64,000 nucleotides of DNA from Aquila chrysaetos chrysaetos (GCF_900496995.4 NC_044012.1:1860001-1924000); one strand, 5' to 3'; counted from the first letter of the stretch, positions 34,331-46,260 are shown. Notes: a model not told the origin generated them from the sequence alone. Translations and numbers: made by a program.

Positions 34331-36821
34331 CCACCCTCTCTGCTGGGTGGGAACCCGGCGGGGCCCCATCCTGCCCCGGCTCCAGATTTGCTGGGGGACG
34401 GATTGCCAGGCCCTGGGCTGGGACGGATCCAGGCAGGCTATCGGGCCCTGGCAGGCGCTTATCTCCCGGCCCGGCCGTTGCTTTCCCACCGCAGCGAAGC
34501 GGGGCTGTCGGCTCTGACGAAGTGGGGCTGGTCCCATCATCTGCCCCACTGCGCCGCATGTGTCCTGTGTCTCCAGGGAGCTGAGGGATGGGGGATATTT
34601 CCCCACCACAGGGATGCCAGATCCCCCCTCTCCATCCCCATCCATGGGACCCACGCGTGACAGCGGATGCGTGGCCGTGGGGCCACGTGGCAGCACCAGC
34701 CAGCAGCCACCAGCCCGGGCTGGGCAGGGAGTGGGCTTAGTGGGGGGGGGGGACCACGAAAGGGTTAACCGGGGGAAGTTTGCTCACTCTCGGCAATGAT
34801 TTAAACCAGACAGAAAGGTTCTGTCATCCATCACGCTAACAGCCAGATCATTGTGTTTTAAAGTGTCTGTAATTGCAGCAATACGGGGACTGGGAGAAAG
34901 ATAAAGGCTGGGAAGATGCAAATGGGGAGGGGAAGCACCAGTCCCCCCCACCACCACCCAGCAGGGAGAAACCCGGGGAGCCCTGGGGCCAGCCCTGCCC
35001 GGGCTGGTGGCTGAGCGGGGACAGGGATGGGGACGGGGATGGGGACAGCCAGAGGTGGCCCAGGCGTCCTCCTGCCTGCCCCAGCTCGGCTATGGCACAG
35101 GGTGGGTGCTGGGGCATCCCGGCTGCAGGTGGGAGCACCCAGAAAAGAGCACAAGCAAATAAAAGCAGGGACGGGCCCGGGCCCGGAAGGGTCCAGAGCA
35201 GGTGCTGGACTCGATCTGCTTTACTCTAAATATTACCTTTACATTACCCCTATCTTGCGGCAGGTCCCTCGTCATCGCCAGCTTAGTTCTAAGTGGCACT
35301 TCTCTCCCCATCTCCTCTCTGCCGGGATCCAGGGATCCCCAGGACAGCGTGTGAAGGATGCTGAGATCCTACACAAAGCGTGCAAGGAGGTGGCCACGGC
35401 CACGGCCATGGGTGCCTGGGCTTTGTCCCAGCGGCCGAGGCCACGTGCGAGCATGCCAGCAGGGAATTATTAACATTCAGACGAGGCCTGCCGAATAAAG
35501 AGAGCTAACACAAATGTTTATTTTCACAGTAGTGAATTATGACTTCAATAGACCAAAATTACAGGCTGCGCACGCGGAATAGAAACGAAGCAGACCCTGC
35601 CACCCAAACGCTGCCGGGGAGGGCGCGGCGTGGCTCCCTCCTGCCCACGCTGTCCCGTGCAGGCGGCAGTGCCGCTGCCTGCCCATCCCGCCGGTGGACG
35701 GGCAGCTCTTGCCTGCGCGGTGGCCCCGGCAGGGCGGCTGTGCCTGGCTCCGTCCGCCTTCGCTGCAACGACCCCGTGGGCTCACAGCCACCCGGCTCAG
35801 CCGCAGCTCGACCCCCTTGGCTGATGCCAGGTATTTGATGGCATCCTTCATCTGCACCCGAAATTAAGCAGGAGCCGGAGAGCAGGAGAGGTTGCGGCTT
35901 TTCCCGGCAGGTCCCCGCGTGGTGCCCACAGGCAGGGTGTCGGCAGGTCCATGGGGTTTGCGATGTATTCAATGGCTTGCGCTGCGTTGGGGTGGATGTG
36001 TGGGACAGCCCATCCGGCCAAAAGCATGGTCACCCCCGTGGTCAGGTCCGGGCTCTCCCAGTGTGCGGCCAGAGCCCAAAGGAGCCCTGTGCTTGCTCCC
36101 CAGAAAACCAGGGTTCTGCCTTGGGAGCGCTCTCGGACCGCCTCGGTGGTGGCTGATGTTCTGTGATGCCTCGACGTGTGCGCCGGTGGGGACTGTGCCG
36201 TGCACCACGTGTCCAAATGCACATGCACAGCTGGCATTTGCATGTGCCAGCCGGTGGTGCCTATGCAAAGCCGGGGGGGCGGCGGGACGGGCATGCAGCT
36301 GTGCGCGGGGGCGGATTTTCCTCCTCTGCTCATGGGCCCTTGCCGGTGGGGCTGTGCCAGTGGGGCCGTGACACTCACCCGCAAGAGGCTCCTCGAGAAA
36401 GGCCCCTTGGGGAATGAGGGCAGCGCAGAGAGGGGCAGGAACGGGGACAACCCCAGTGCTTCAGGCTGGGAAATGCAGGCAGGGCGGGCAGGCAGGCAGG
36501 CAGGGCAGGCAGGGTGCTCAGTAGCAGGGTGTGTGATGCTGCACAGCGTGCGCACGCCGTGCCAACCGGTGTAGGTACAAAAACTTCTGGGGTGAGCACA
36601 GACCTGCTCATCCCACCAAAGCAGGGAAACGCTCTGAGCCACCCCGCTGTCGGGCCGAGCCACCGTGGGAATGGCAGGGAAGGATGCATCAGCTCTTGGG
36701 GGGAACAAGGGAGGGCAAAACCAGAGCTGGAGGTCGGGATGGAGGGGGCTGGGTCGGGGTGCTGCAGCATCATCCCACTACAACCCTGTCGGTGGGGTGA
36801 CATGGGGGGCAGCTTGGCTGT
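34331..36821. other. Intergenic or intron, with AT-rich patches
   Basis: AT-rich patches lie at 34790-34885 (AATGATTTAAACC), 35205-35290 and 35460-35575 (GGGAATTATTAACATTC). An octamer ATTTGCAT occurs at 36236-36243, flanked by CTGGCA and TGCCAG arms. No gene recognised. Confidence 0.35.
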
Positions 36822-37019
36822 ACAGCGACCATGCAGTGGTCATTTAGTGGCTGTGCAGTGGTCACGCAGTGGCCATGCAATGGTCACTTACTGGCCATGC
36901 AAAGGTCACGCAGTGGCCATGTGGCAGGTATGTCGTGGCCGTGCAATGGCCATGCGGTGCCAATGCAGTTATCACGCAGTGGCGATGCGTCGGTCATGCC
37001 AGGGCCATGCACTGGCCGT
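36822..37019 (+). repeat. 11-bp minisatellite, 18 copies
   Basis: Eighteen consecutive 11-bp units with consensus GCAGTGGYCAY fill exactly 198 bp without length changes, though many positions have diverged. Unlike the larger repeats nearby, the unit is not a multiple of three. It is close to one turn of DNA helix. Confidence 0.85.
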
Positions 37020-38035
37020 ACATGGTTCTGCAGCGGTGGTGCCACCCAACACTCCGGCAGCGGTTACTCACCGCCTGGCAGAGCTGCCGTGGTTCCCAGC
37101 GCCTGAGCCCTGGGAAGCGGGTGAGGATGAGCAACACAACAACCGTACGGGCGGCAAAGGCTCCGCACAGCAACTCGCAGAAAGAAGGCAGCTGCCAAGC
37201 AGAGTAATTACGCAAAGAGGCAGGGCTTCGGCTTGCAGGGAAATTAGCAGGGCTTGCATTACCCGGCGCACAAGCAAGCAACAACATCGTAGTAGGACTT
37301 GGGGGTGTGTGGAATTTTTGATGTTCCCCCCCAGCAGGCACAGGGCATGCGGGAAGGGCACGCTGGGGACCCGGCGTGGGCAGGCAGCGCCGCAAACGTG
37401 TGCACCGCTGCCGTGCACCGCTGTAAAGGAAGGGTCCCGCTGGCATTCCTGTGGTGCCGGTGCCACGCAGCCACCTTAGGGAGCCCTGCCGAGGCCAAGC
37501 CGGGTGAGGGGCACCCCGAGGCCGGGCTGGGACCAGCATGTGGACCATGGGGTGCAGATGGAGATATGGAGGCTGTGCCCACAGGGCTTGCTGTGCACTG
37601 ATGTTGCGGCTGCGTGTGTGACTGCTCCTATTGCAACACTGGCCCTCGGGCTTCCGGAGGGGGAAGCAGAGCAACCACAACTCCAGCCCCCCCAGCCCCC
37701 TAGCCCCTTGCACACACCCCCACCCTGCAAGCCCCAGCCCCTTGGCTGTTCCCAGGACCCCAGACAGGCCCTGGCCCCATCCCCTCGCAGTCCCCCCACC
37801 CCACGCAAACAACTCCCGGCCCCTTGCAGCCCCCTAAACGACATGCAGCCCCCCCCCCCAGCTTTACAACCCTCAGTCTTCATCACCCCCAACCCCTTGC
37901 GAACCCTCAACCTTTTGCAAAACCCCAGCCCCCTGCAGCCCCCCCCCCTCCCCAAACCCCGTCCAACCCCTGCACGGGCCGCCTCCAGTCCCCATGCGGT
38001 CGGTCCCCAATCCCTATGAGCATCCCGTATGCCCG
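37020..38035. other. Upstream flank of the CBFA2T3 CpG island
   Basis: Unique sequence, then a very C-rich segment (37680-37960) on the + strand with many CCCC runs. On the minus strand this is G-quadruplex-prone. An AT-rich spot with GAGTAATTACGC lies near 37202. No gene recognised. Confidence 0.4.
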
Positions 38036-38245
38036 TGCAGCCCCCCCGGTGCCGTGCAGCCCCCGTATCCCCGCGCAGCCCCCCGTATCCCCGTGCATCC
38101 CCCCGGTGCCGTGCAGCCCCCGTATTCCCGTGCATCCCCCCGGTGCCGTGCAGCCCCCGTATCCCCGCGCAGCCCCCCGGTGCCGCGCAGCCCCCCGTGT
38201 CCCCATGCATCCCCCCGGTGCCGCGCAGCCCCCGTATCCCCGTAC
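38036..38245 (+). repeat. CpG-containing minisatellite, about 17-18-bp unit
   Basis: About twelve copies built on CCCCCGTATCCCCGTGCAG and CCCCCCGGTGCCGTGCAG, directly upstream of the CpG-island promoter. Confidence 0.85.
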
Positions 38246-38303
38246 ATCCCATTCCCCCCACTCCCCGCCCCAGCCGCGCACCCCGGGGGCCCCGCTCCGG
38301 TGG

Positions 38304-38324
38304 CGGCGGCGGCGGCGGCGGCGG
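38304..38324 (+). repeat. (CGG)7
   Basis: Seven uninterrupted CGG triplets in the CpG-island promoter. Confidence 0.95.
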
Positions 38325-38410
38325 GGCGCCCCCTGCCGGGCCCGGTGGAGACGCCGTCTAAGGCAGGGGCGCGGGCGGGCGGCGCTCACTCCGGGGCGGG
38401 CGGGCGGCAG

Positions 38411-38412
38411 CG

Positions 38413-38437
<25 letters not shown>
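38411..38437 (+). repeat. (CGG)9
   Basis: Nine uninterrupted CGG triplets, followed by CGT, in the proposed 5' UTR or promoter. Confidence 0.95.
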
Positions 38438-38443
<6 letters not shown>

Positions 38444-38491
38444 GCGCTGCGGGCGGCCCGGCCCGGCACGGAGCGCGGCCGCGGGCGCCCC

Positions 38492-38545
38492 ATGGCCGCG
38501 ACGCGGTGCCGGAGGATGCGCCGCCGGTCAGCGCGTAGGAGGTGA
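38492..38545 (+). other. Upstream open reading frame in the proposed 5' UTR
   Basis: ATG at 38492 opens 17 arginine-rich codons ending in TGA at 38543-38545. If the transcript starts upstream of it, this uORF could lower translation of the main CBFA2T3 frame. Confidence 0.4.
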
Positions 38546-38885
38546 ACCGGCCCCGCGGATTTACCGTTTTTTTTGTGGTTTTTTTTTTTTTAACCCGTTC
38601 CCGCCTTCTCTCGCTTCTCCGGTGCCCCCCCTTCGGGGGGGGGGGGAAGCGCCCCGACCCCCGGGCTGGCGGCCCTCGGTGGTCCCGGGCGCGGCGAGCG
38701 GCGGCGGGCAGGTGCCGGGGGCGACCGCCGCCGCGGGGCCGCGCTCCGCCCGCGCCGGCCTTAACGGGGCCGGGGCCGCCGCCGCCGGGGGCCGCTGCCG
38801 GCTCTGCCCGCTCCTACCGGCCCCTGCCTTGGGACTTACCTCACGCCTCCGCCACACCTCAGGACGGTAAGTGCCGTCCGCGCCC

Positions 38886-39152
38886 GGGAACGGGGACGGG
38901 GAGGCTCCCGGTGCTCGGGGATGCTCCCGGGGAAGAGGGGCTGGGGATGCTCCCGGTGCCCGGGGGATGCTCCCGGTGCGCAGGGGAGTCGGAGGCTCCC
39001 GGTGCCCGGGGGATGCTCCCGGTGCGCAGGAGTCCGGGACGCTGCCGGTGCTCGGAGGAGGCTCCCGGTGCGCAGGAGACGGGCAGGCTCCCGGTGCCCG
39101 GGGGATGCTCCCGGTGTCGGGGAAGCTGCCGGTGCGCAGGGGAGGGGGATGC
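38886..39152 (+). repeat. G-rich minisatellite at the start of intron 1
   Basis: Units of about 18-19 bp built on GGATGCTCCCGGTGCCCGG, in groups of about 57 bp, begin only some 20 bp after the splice donor. The transcribed strand pattern is G-rich and GC-skewed. Confidence 0.8.
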
Positions 39153-40179
39153 TCCCTGTTCCCTGAGCCAGCGCGGTCCCCGCCGCCGCCGTCTCTCCGG
39201 CTCCGTGCCCGGCCGCCCCCGGGACGCGCCGCGGTGGCGGAACGGAGCAGGGCGAACCGGGGCGAGCGGTCCCCGGAGCCGCCGTCCGTGCAGCGGGCAG
39301 CGCTCGGAGCGGTTCCTCCAGCGGGGAGGCCGGGCAGGAGCCGTCTGTCGCGACCGTGGGCCCCGCTCACGCCGGGGCGGCGGGATGCCGACCCCTCTCC
39401 CCCGCCACGGCGGCGGGGCCGGGGCTTTGCCCGCGCTCCCCTCTCCGTACCCGGCGGCTGCTTTCCGAGAGCCGGGGTGGCGTGGGGCGACCCGGCATCC
39501 CCGGGAACCCACCCGAGTTTGTGCCCTCTACCTCCCACCCTCCCCGGAGTAATCCCTCCCCGGTCGTGGCTCCCGACTTTCTGCCCGGTGGGAGAAGTGG
39601 TTTTCATCCCCCGCATCCCTCCTCCTCGGAACGCCAACCGGCTCCGCATCCCGCTCCGGTCACCACGGAGCCGCGTTTCGTGGTGAGGAGGAGCTGATCC
39701 ACTCGGGGAGAGTTTGTGGGAGGAATCCCAGAGCTGGTTTGGGAAGTTTACAGCTACAGCAGCATAATTCTGTGTTTACGCACGAGGACACGGGTCCGTG
39801 TTGGGGACACGGGTCTGTGTTGCGGACACGTGCCGTGTCCTCGTGGGTGCCATGGGACAGTTTTGCTGGATGCAGATTTGGGAAGGAAGGCTGGCTTGGG
39901 GAGCCTCCAGCTCTTTGCCTCAGCGCTGCCCAGCTTCTGATCCTCGCAGCCATTAATCACCGTCCGGCTCCTTCTCTGGCGGCGGCAGCGGCCTGGTTTT
40001 GCTAAGGGGATGCTCTCGGCGTAGCGATGGAGCAGGGCTGGCACCGCGCTCCTCCGTGGCTCCTCCGTGGCTCCTCTGTGACGCTGGGCCGGGGCACGGC
40101 CAGCTCTCCCCATCACTCCCCCACACAGCCCTCGCCGCTGGATGGTGCCTTCGGATACTGCAGAGCGTTTCTCTGGTTA
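39153..40179. other. Intron 1, GC-rich, no gene seen
   Basis: Continuation of the CpG-rich zone to about 39700, then unique intronic sequence. No exon recognised. Confidence 0.4.
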
Positions 40180-40480
40180 AACACACCTTTTGTTGGATTT
40201 TTTTTTTTTTTTCCCTATTAGCCAAGAAAAACTTTGCAACTTTCCTTCGCTTTTGGAGAGGAACTGCTGCCGCTGCTGGGTTTCATTTTGTTTTTTTAAT
40301 TTGAGGTCACGTGCACGTTGACAGTGTCTTTGAATCTAAGCGATGGTCCCGTCTCTCGCTTAGAAAGAGCTTTTGAGCTCTTCCCTCTGTTGTTTTCTGT
40401 CTGTTCAGGAACAAAGAGATTTTTCTGCCTTTAATTAAAAGGAATATTAATTTTCCGCTCCTTTGTCGAGTGACTTGAAG
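40180..40480. promoter_or_regulatory. AT-rich intronic island (candidate enhancer)
   Basis: T-rich and AT-rich sequence within intron 1 with CCTTTAATTAAAAGG (a near palindrome at 40429-40443) followed by AATATTAATTTTCC. Candidate intronic enhancer. A consensus donor (CAG then GTAAGG, GT at 40844) further right could mark an unverified alternative exon. Confidence 0.3.
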
Positions 40481-42114
40481 ACACTCTGCAAACATCCGTC
40501 TGCTCGGCGCTGCGGTGGGGTGAGCTCTGCTATGGTACGGGGCACGGAGATATGGGGGAACCGTCCCAAAATCCCACTGCAAACGCAGAGCAGCAGCCGG
40601 GGAGGATGCTGACAGCCCCGGCGCCTGCGGTCCTCGGGTGAGGAGCCCCGTGGGGCCGAGCTGCCTGGGTCTCCAGAGGTGGATAAGGCAGGTCCCCGCG
40701 CAGTGCGTTTCCACGCAGGGAGAAGTTTTGAGCGTTGCTTTTGCTGTGGTCGGGGAGGCATGCGGAGATGAATTTGGCTGTGCAAAGGGGTTTTTCCCTG
40801 CCTGCTGCCTCCCGGCAGGCCTGGCTGGTATCTGCGTTGGCAGGTAAGGTTTTACCCGGGGACGGCCAGATGTCGGGCATGTTTTGTTTGAAAAACGTGT
40901 GACTGCAGATGTTGGCTTGTAGGGAGGAAAAGCTGAGATGCGTAGCGGGGAGAGGCTGTTCTCCCGTGGCGCTGGGTGCTGGCACAGGGTGGGTGCTGGG
41001 TTCGGGCAGGTTAGCAGCGAGGCCTCGTGTGGGTGCAGGATTTGCCTCTTACATCGGGAACTTCCAGGATGCAGGATGGAAAAATACTCTGGTGCTCGGC
41101 CCCGCTTCATGTTGGGAGGGTTGAGCAGCCCCCCACCCTCTGCCCGTGGCCGCGGCCGCGGCACGCTCGGCACCACCGGGCTCGGGGGCAGCCCCGTGGG
41201 CACGGCTGGGGTGGGCTGCCTGCAGCCAGCGTGCCGGGAAGGGGGCTCTGGCAGGTCCCATGGGAACCTGGGGCTGGCGGGTCTCTGCTGACATCCCCTG
41301 CGTCGCTTCCCTGGATTTCTGCTTCTGACCCACCGTTGTTTGCAGGCGTGGAAAACCCCGCGCAGGATCTGGGCTGCACGGTGTCTGGCTTTGCCATGAA
41401 AATGGGGTCTCGGCTCCGCTCACTGCCAGCAGCCGGCTTAAATCCCCGGCATGGTTTAGAGGCAGTTCGGCTCTCTGCCCGCGGGTACCCGGGGAAGGGG
41501 TGTGGGGTGCCACGGGGTGCCGTGGGACCCCGGGGGAGGAGAGGCACTCTGTAAATATCTATTATTACGTCTCTTAATGGGGGGGGGGGGGTTAGTTGAT
41601 TGCCGGTGAGCTGGCCAGGGAGCACAGGGCTGCTGGTGAGGCATGCGGGAGCGCTGGCAGTGGGGCAGGCAGCAGGGCCCCCGGGGGGGGGACACCAGCC
41701 CCCATCACTGGCACCGACGCTGCTTCTGCCCCCGGCCAGACCGGCACAGTGTGCACAAGGTTTTGGGCAGATCAGGGCCTGATCCTGCAAATGGGGCTGC
41801 CTGGGCCCTGGGAGGGAGCTGGGGGGCAGCCCATGGGTTGCAGCGCTGAGCTCGATGCAAAGCTGGGCTTAAAAGCTGCTGCTGGGGTTGAGGGGATGTG
41901 GGTCGGATGCTGCAGCCCTGGCTTATGCTTTCCAAGCTGGACCACGGGTGGGAGCTGGATTAAGCTGCCCCAACAGGCTGGGGCCAGGGGGGAGTCCCCA
42001 AGCTGGGGCCAGTCCTTGCGATCTTCGTGATGGCCGGCATCGGGCAAGACCAGGCCGGTGACACAGAGGAGAACCCCCCTGCCCAGGCACCGCTGGCGTT
42101 AGTGCCATTGCCCG
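40481..42114. other. Intron 1, no exon confirmed
   Basis: GC-rich unique sequence. A G run occurs at 41580-41592. The donor-like site at 40844 has no supporting upstream start. Nothing else recognised. Confidence 0.35.
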
Positions 42115-42400
42115 GTTCGGGGTTTATTTTTAGATTTCCTGCAGCTTGTTTTCTGCCGTCCCTCCCAGCGCGCTCAGGCTCCCCAGGGGCAACCCCACCT
42201 TGACAAGCCCGCAGCTTTCCTTTGGAAGATGCTGACCAATGTTTCCAGAAAACATCCAAGGGATTTCCTGTTTATTTTGCAAAATTCTCATTAATATTTT
42301 TTCCTGTGTTGTTTGATTCAATCTCGCATGGGCAAAATCGCCTTGAAATGGAGCCCGTGGTGAAAAAATAGACAAAGAGTCAGTAACGCAGCAGCCCAGA
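42115..42400. promoter_or_regulatory. AT-rich intronic island (candidate enhancer)
   Basis: Contains TGTTTATTTTGCAAAATTC and CATTAATATTTTTTCC, and GTTTGATTCAATC. Candidate intronic element. Confidence 0.3.
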
Positions 42401-44029
42401 GGCTGTGGGGATGCACGGCTGGATTCGGCACCCCCTCGGAGCTGTTACCATCCTGGCGTCTGCAGGGCAGGATCCGGCCCCGGGTCCCTGGGGACCCAGC
42501 GGTGTCTCGGCGTTCCCACGCTGCAGGGACCTTGCAGGGAGCTCCCCGCCGGCACTGGCATGTGGAGGGGGATGTTTTCCCTTCCCCAGCCGCTCTCTGC
42601 CTCCAGAATGTCCCGAGTCCCCTGGCTGCTTGTGCCACTTGTCCCCGTTCCAGCCGTCAAGGCCACCTTTGGGCAGGAGCGTCCCTGTGCACATGCGTGG
42701 CTGGGTGGCTGCAAAAATTGCAGATTAGGGGCATCGTAGCCTGAACCTCTCCCTGCCCTTGAAGAGCATCTGGCTCTGTCGCTAGGGCATCGGGCTGGTT
42801 TTGGGGTTCCCCTTTGGCAGCATGTTGGTGGAGCAATTGCCCTTCTAGTGCGGCCGCCGCGGTGATGGACCCGCAGCCCTTGCACCGAGGAGGTGGTTTG
42901 CAGCCAAGAAGACGTGGGTGTTTCCCGGGCGGAGGGCAGCTCCGGCCGATGCTGCCAGTGCCCGCGTGCCTTCAGGTGTGCTGGGCTGGCCACAGCACTC
43001 TGTTTACTCCTGGTGTTTAGCCAGTATATTTAATTTCCAGAAGAGTAAGGCAGCTGAGGAGCAGTGAGGGCATGTGGGTGCCCACCTCCCCCCGCCGCCC
43101 CGGGAGCTGCTGGCAGGACGGGTCAGACGGCGGCAGGAGGGTGCAACGCTACGGGCAGCGTCTGTGGCAGATGCTGTGCCCCGGCTGGGGGACTCGATGG
43201 GTATCGCTGGCCATCCTGCCGCTCCTCCGGAGCCAGTGGATCAGGGGGACCCCCCAGCCTGACCTTCTGCGTGGGGGAATCCTGGTTCCCGGCCCCTCTC
43301 CGTGCCGGCCGGCCACGTCGCCGCCAGCCGCTGTTGACTCACAGGCTCCGACGTCGAGTCCCAGGGCTGAGCCCGAGATGCTTTTACAGGCAAGGCTGAA
43401 ATGCACAAAATGTTCAACTTGTAAAATATGTAGCGTGAGAAAATAGCCTTTTCTGCTCTCCTCCTCGCTGCCGCCGCTCCCCTGCCCCATCTGCTCGCTT
43501 GGAAAGCTTCCCACAGCCGGGGGGGGGGGGACGGACAAGGGGCTGACGGCGCCTGGGGTCCCTCGGCAATCGCCACCGGCCCGGCTCGAGGAGGGCATCC
43601 ACCCCGTGCCGCTGTGCCCACGCAGAGGTGTTGCCATTTGGCAGCAGGAGGGCTCCCGGGGGCGGCACGGGCGCCTCGAGGATGCGCTCGGTCCATGAGG
43701 ATGCTGCCCACGTGAAGCCTCCTCCATCCTCCCGCCCTTCCCGCATGCTTCGGCATCCCGAGGTTTCTCTCCCCCGGGATACATTTTGAGAGCAAATGTG
43801 GGGCTGGCACCGGGAAAGCCAGCCGGGCTGTGCCGTGGCCACCGTCGGCACGGGGGATGACGCAGGCGGCGTTGGCACGTCCCGCGGGACCCAGGGTTTC
43901 TGAAACGGGGTGGCACGGCACCTCTCCGGAGGGTGCCGGGAAATACCCCCGTGAGGCACCCCGGCAGCGCCCATCGGGGCCGGGAGGGAGCCGCCACGCC
44001 GGAGCTGGCCACGAGCCATGGTTTTCACC
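42401..44029. other. Intron 1, no exon confirmed
   Basis: GC-rich unique sequence with small AT-rich patches at 43010-43050 and 43385-43445. No gene recognised. Confidence 0.35.
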
Positions 44030-44310
44030 AGCCACCTTAATCCATCATTATCTGGGCACATTTCGGATCCTTGCCAAGAGCAAGGTGGGAAGGGGGGGTT
44101 GTAAGCATGCTTTCCCTATTCCCCTGCCATCCTTTTTGCTGCCTGTGTGTAATTAACAGAGTAATTAAAAACAGGATGAGTTAATTGGTATTCATTTATG
44201 TGGCAGATGTTTTTAATTGAGATACGAAACAATTTACCTGTTTACATAAACAATAGCAAATGAAGGCTTGTAAAACAGAGAGGGTGCTTTTTTTTGGGGG
44301 CCTTTTTTTT
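44030..44310. promoter_or_regulatory. AT-rich intronic island (candidate enhancer)
   Basis: One of the densest AT-rich islands in intron 1: GTGTAATTAACAGAGTAATT, GAGTTAATTGG, TTTTAATTGAG and ATAAACAATAGC (SOX-like ACAAT). Four TAATT cores occur in about 80 bp. Strong candidate for a homeodomain-bound enhancer. Confidence 0.4.
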
Positions 44311-46260
44311 GTTGTTGTTTTGAGGAAAATCAAACCCACCTCCTTCCTGCCTGGCCACGCCGGCTCGGGGGGAGCGGGAGCCGGCTGGCACTGCCTGTGC
44401 GGCACCGAGGCAGTGGGTTTGGGTCCCTGGGCGGCTGGTTGTGGCTTGAGAAATGGAGGTTTGTTGGTCTTGGGGTGCCTGGGGGAGCCTGGCCCCAGGT
44501 ACTGGTGTCCCACGCAGAGCCGTGCTGGCACTGCCACACTGGGGGAGGTGGAAGGGGAGCAGGCGGCAGGGTCCCCGCCAGCACCGCTGCCCTGGAGCCG
44601 AGTGGGGAGCGTTGCCTGTGGCGCATCCCCCGGGCAGCACCGGACCTCCCCGGGATGCTGGCACCGCTGGTGCAGGCAGCGCGGTCGCAGGCTGCTCATG
44701 CGATGGGGCTATGGGGAAAGCAAAGCAAATCGGGATGCGTCTGCGCGTGGTGAAATCTGCTTTACGCCTGGCATCGGGTGGGTAGGGAGCGTCCCAGCGG
44801 CGTGGCACCCGTCCCAGGACACTCATGGGCGAGGCGACGACGGCAGGGACAAAGGCTGGCTCGCCGACCGGTGCAAAGGGCTACCGCGGTGGTGCGAGGA
44901 TGGCGTGTCCCGCTCCGCCGAGCAGCCGAACTAAACCGCAGGGGCGATGCCCAAACTCGTGGGTTGGTTGGCACGGCACTGTCACCCATCCGGGGCCAGG
45001 CTGCCGCCATCCCCCCGGCTGGAGCAGCAGGGCAGAGCAAGGCTTGCACCGCTCAGGGCATGAGCATCCTTGTGAGGATCCCTGCCTGCAGGCAGGAGTG
45101 CAGGCAGGGCCCAGGTACCCGGCAGGGCTGGGCACCGCTGCCGGCACTCCCCTGGCACTGCCGGGCACATCTGCGTCCCGTCGTCCTCGCGGCAGCCATT
45201 ACTTGCACCGAGAGCTCCCCACGCCTGCAAGCACCTCCCCGGGCCTGGAGTCGGCCGAATCCAGGTTCATTTACGTGTTGTGCAGAGGGTTTGATTAATT
45301 GAATTTCCTTTTTTAAAAGGCTTCATTTGTGCTGACGAGTGCTGGGGTTTGGATCGCTCTCCGCTAGCCCGGCTCCCCAAAACGTGCACACAGGACACAT
45401 TGGCAATGGGATAACTGCCGGGGGTGGGCAGCATCCCCGCCACATCCCGCAGGCGCCGTCCTGGTCCCGCTCTCTCCCCCTCCGCGTGCAGTTGGGGGTG
45501 AGCCACCTCCGAGCTGCCTGCTGTCACCTACCCCCATCGTCACCCCGTCCCCGGGGAGGGGAGCAGGATGGGTGCAGGGGAGGAGGGAGACGACGGTGCC
45601 CTGCAGCTCCCACCACCTCTGCCGGGCTCGCGCACGTGGCCGGCGCTGCTGCCTGGCCGCCGGCGCTGCACGCTTCCCTGACGTGCTCCAGCTGGGACGG
45701 CTCGGTCCCTCGCCATCTTATCGGGGAGTTGTTCTTGGCCCCCGTGGCAGCGGCAGCTGAGGAGCAGGAATGCTTGCCTTTGTTTCGGAGGCAGCCTGGC
45801 TTCAGGAGACGTCGCCTCCAGCATCTGGATTTCATTTGTGGCCATTTGGAGAGCATGAAGGATGCTGGTCTTTTAATTCCCTTTTAACCCCTTCCTCGCC
45901 ACGAAGCTTCGCCTCGCCCGGGAGGGCTGCAGGAAGCCGGAGCTTTCCGACGGCCGCAGTCAGGGCAGCTCCCTGCCCTCTCCGTCCCCATCCCCGGGGA
46001 GGTGGAGAGGCGAGCAGCCAGCCTGGGTGCTCCGCAGTCGTCAGGCTCACCCCGGGGCTGGCGCACCCCTATTCCCATCCCCAGCTGCTCCATTGCCCTG
46101 CCCAAGGCTGCAGAGAGCAGGGGCCGCTCGCTGCGCGGGGAGGACGGGTACCCCGGGCTGGGGCAGAGCCTGCAGCGGCGGGACGGGATCCTCACGGCCA
46201 CGGGAAACAGCAGACGCTGGGCTGGGCCGGCTGCTGGGCACCGTCCCTCACGCGCCAGGC
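44311..46260. other. Intron 1, no exon confirmed
   Basis: Unique GC-rich sequence, with an AT-rich spot at 45285-45330 (GATTAATTGAATTTCC). No gene recognised. Confidence 0.35.

Larger units (their letters stand above)
38270..38866 (+). promoter_or_regulatory. CBFA2T3: CBFA2T3 CpG-island promoter and likely 5' UTR first exon
   Basis: An intense CpG island with two CGG repeats ends at a perfect donor: GACG then GTAAGT, with GT at 38867. The last base, G, joins the acceptor at 49945 to form an Asp codon, so phase is consistent. The joined frame has no ATG in this exon, so translation would begin at 49972 in the next exon. A 17-codon upstream open frame (38492-38545) lies inside. The transcription start is not resolved. 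The distance of about 11 kb to the first coding exon suits a compact avian gene. Confidence 0.6.

Noticed and set aside
38542-38866. Upstream coding extension from GTG 38542 in frame with MPDS
   Set aside because: The frame is open and phase-compatible but contains no ATG, and the translation is low-complexity 5' UTR-like sequence.
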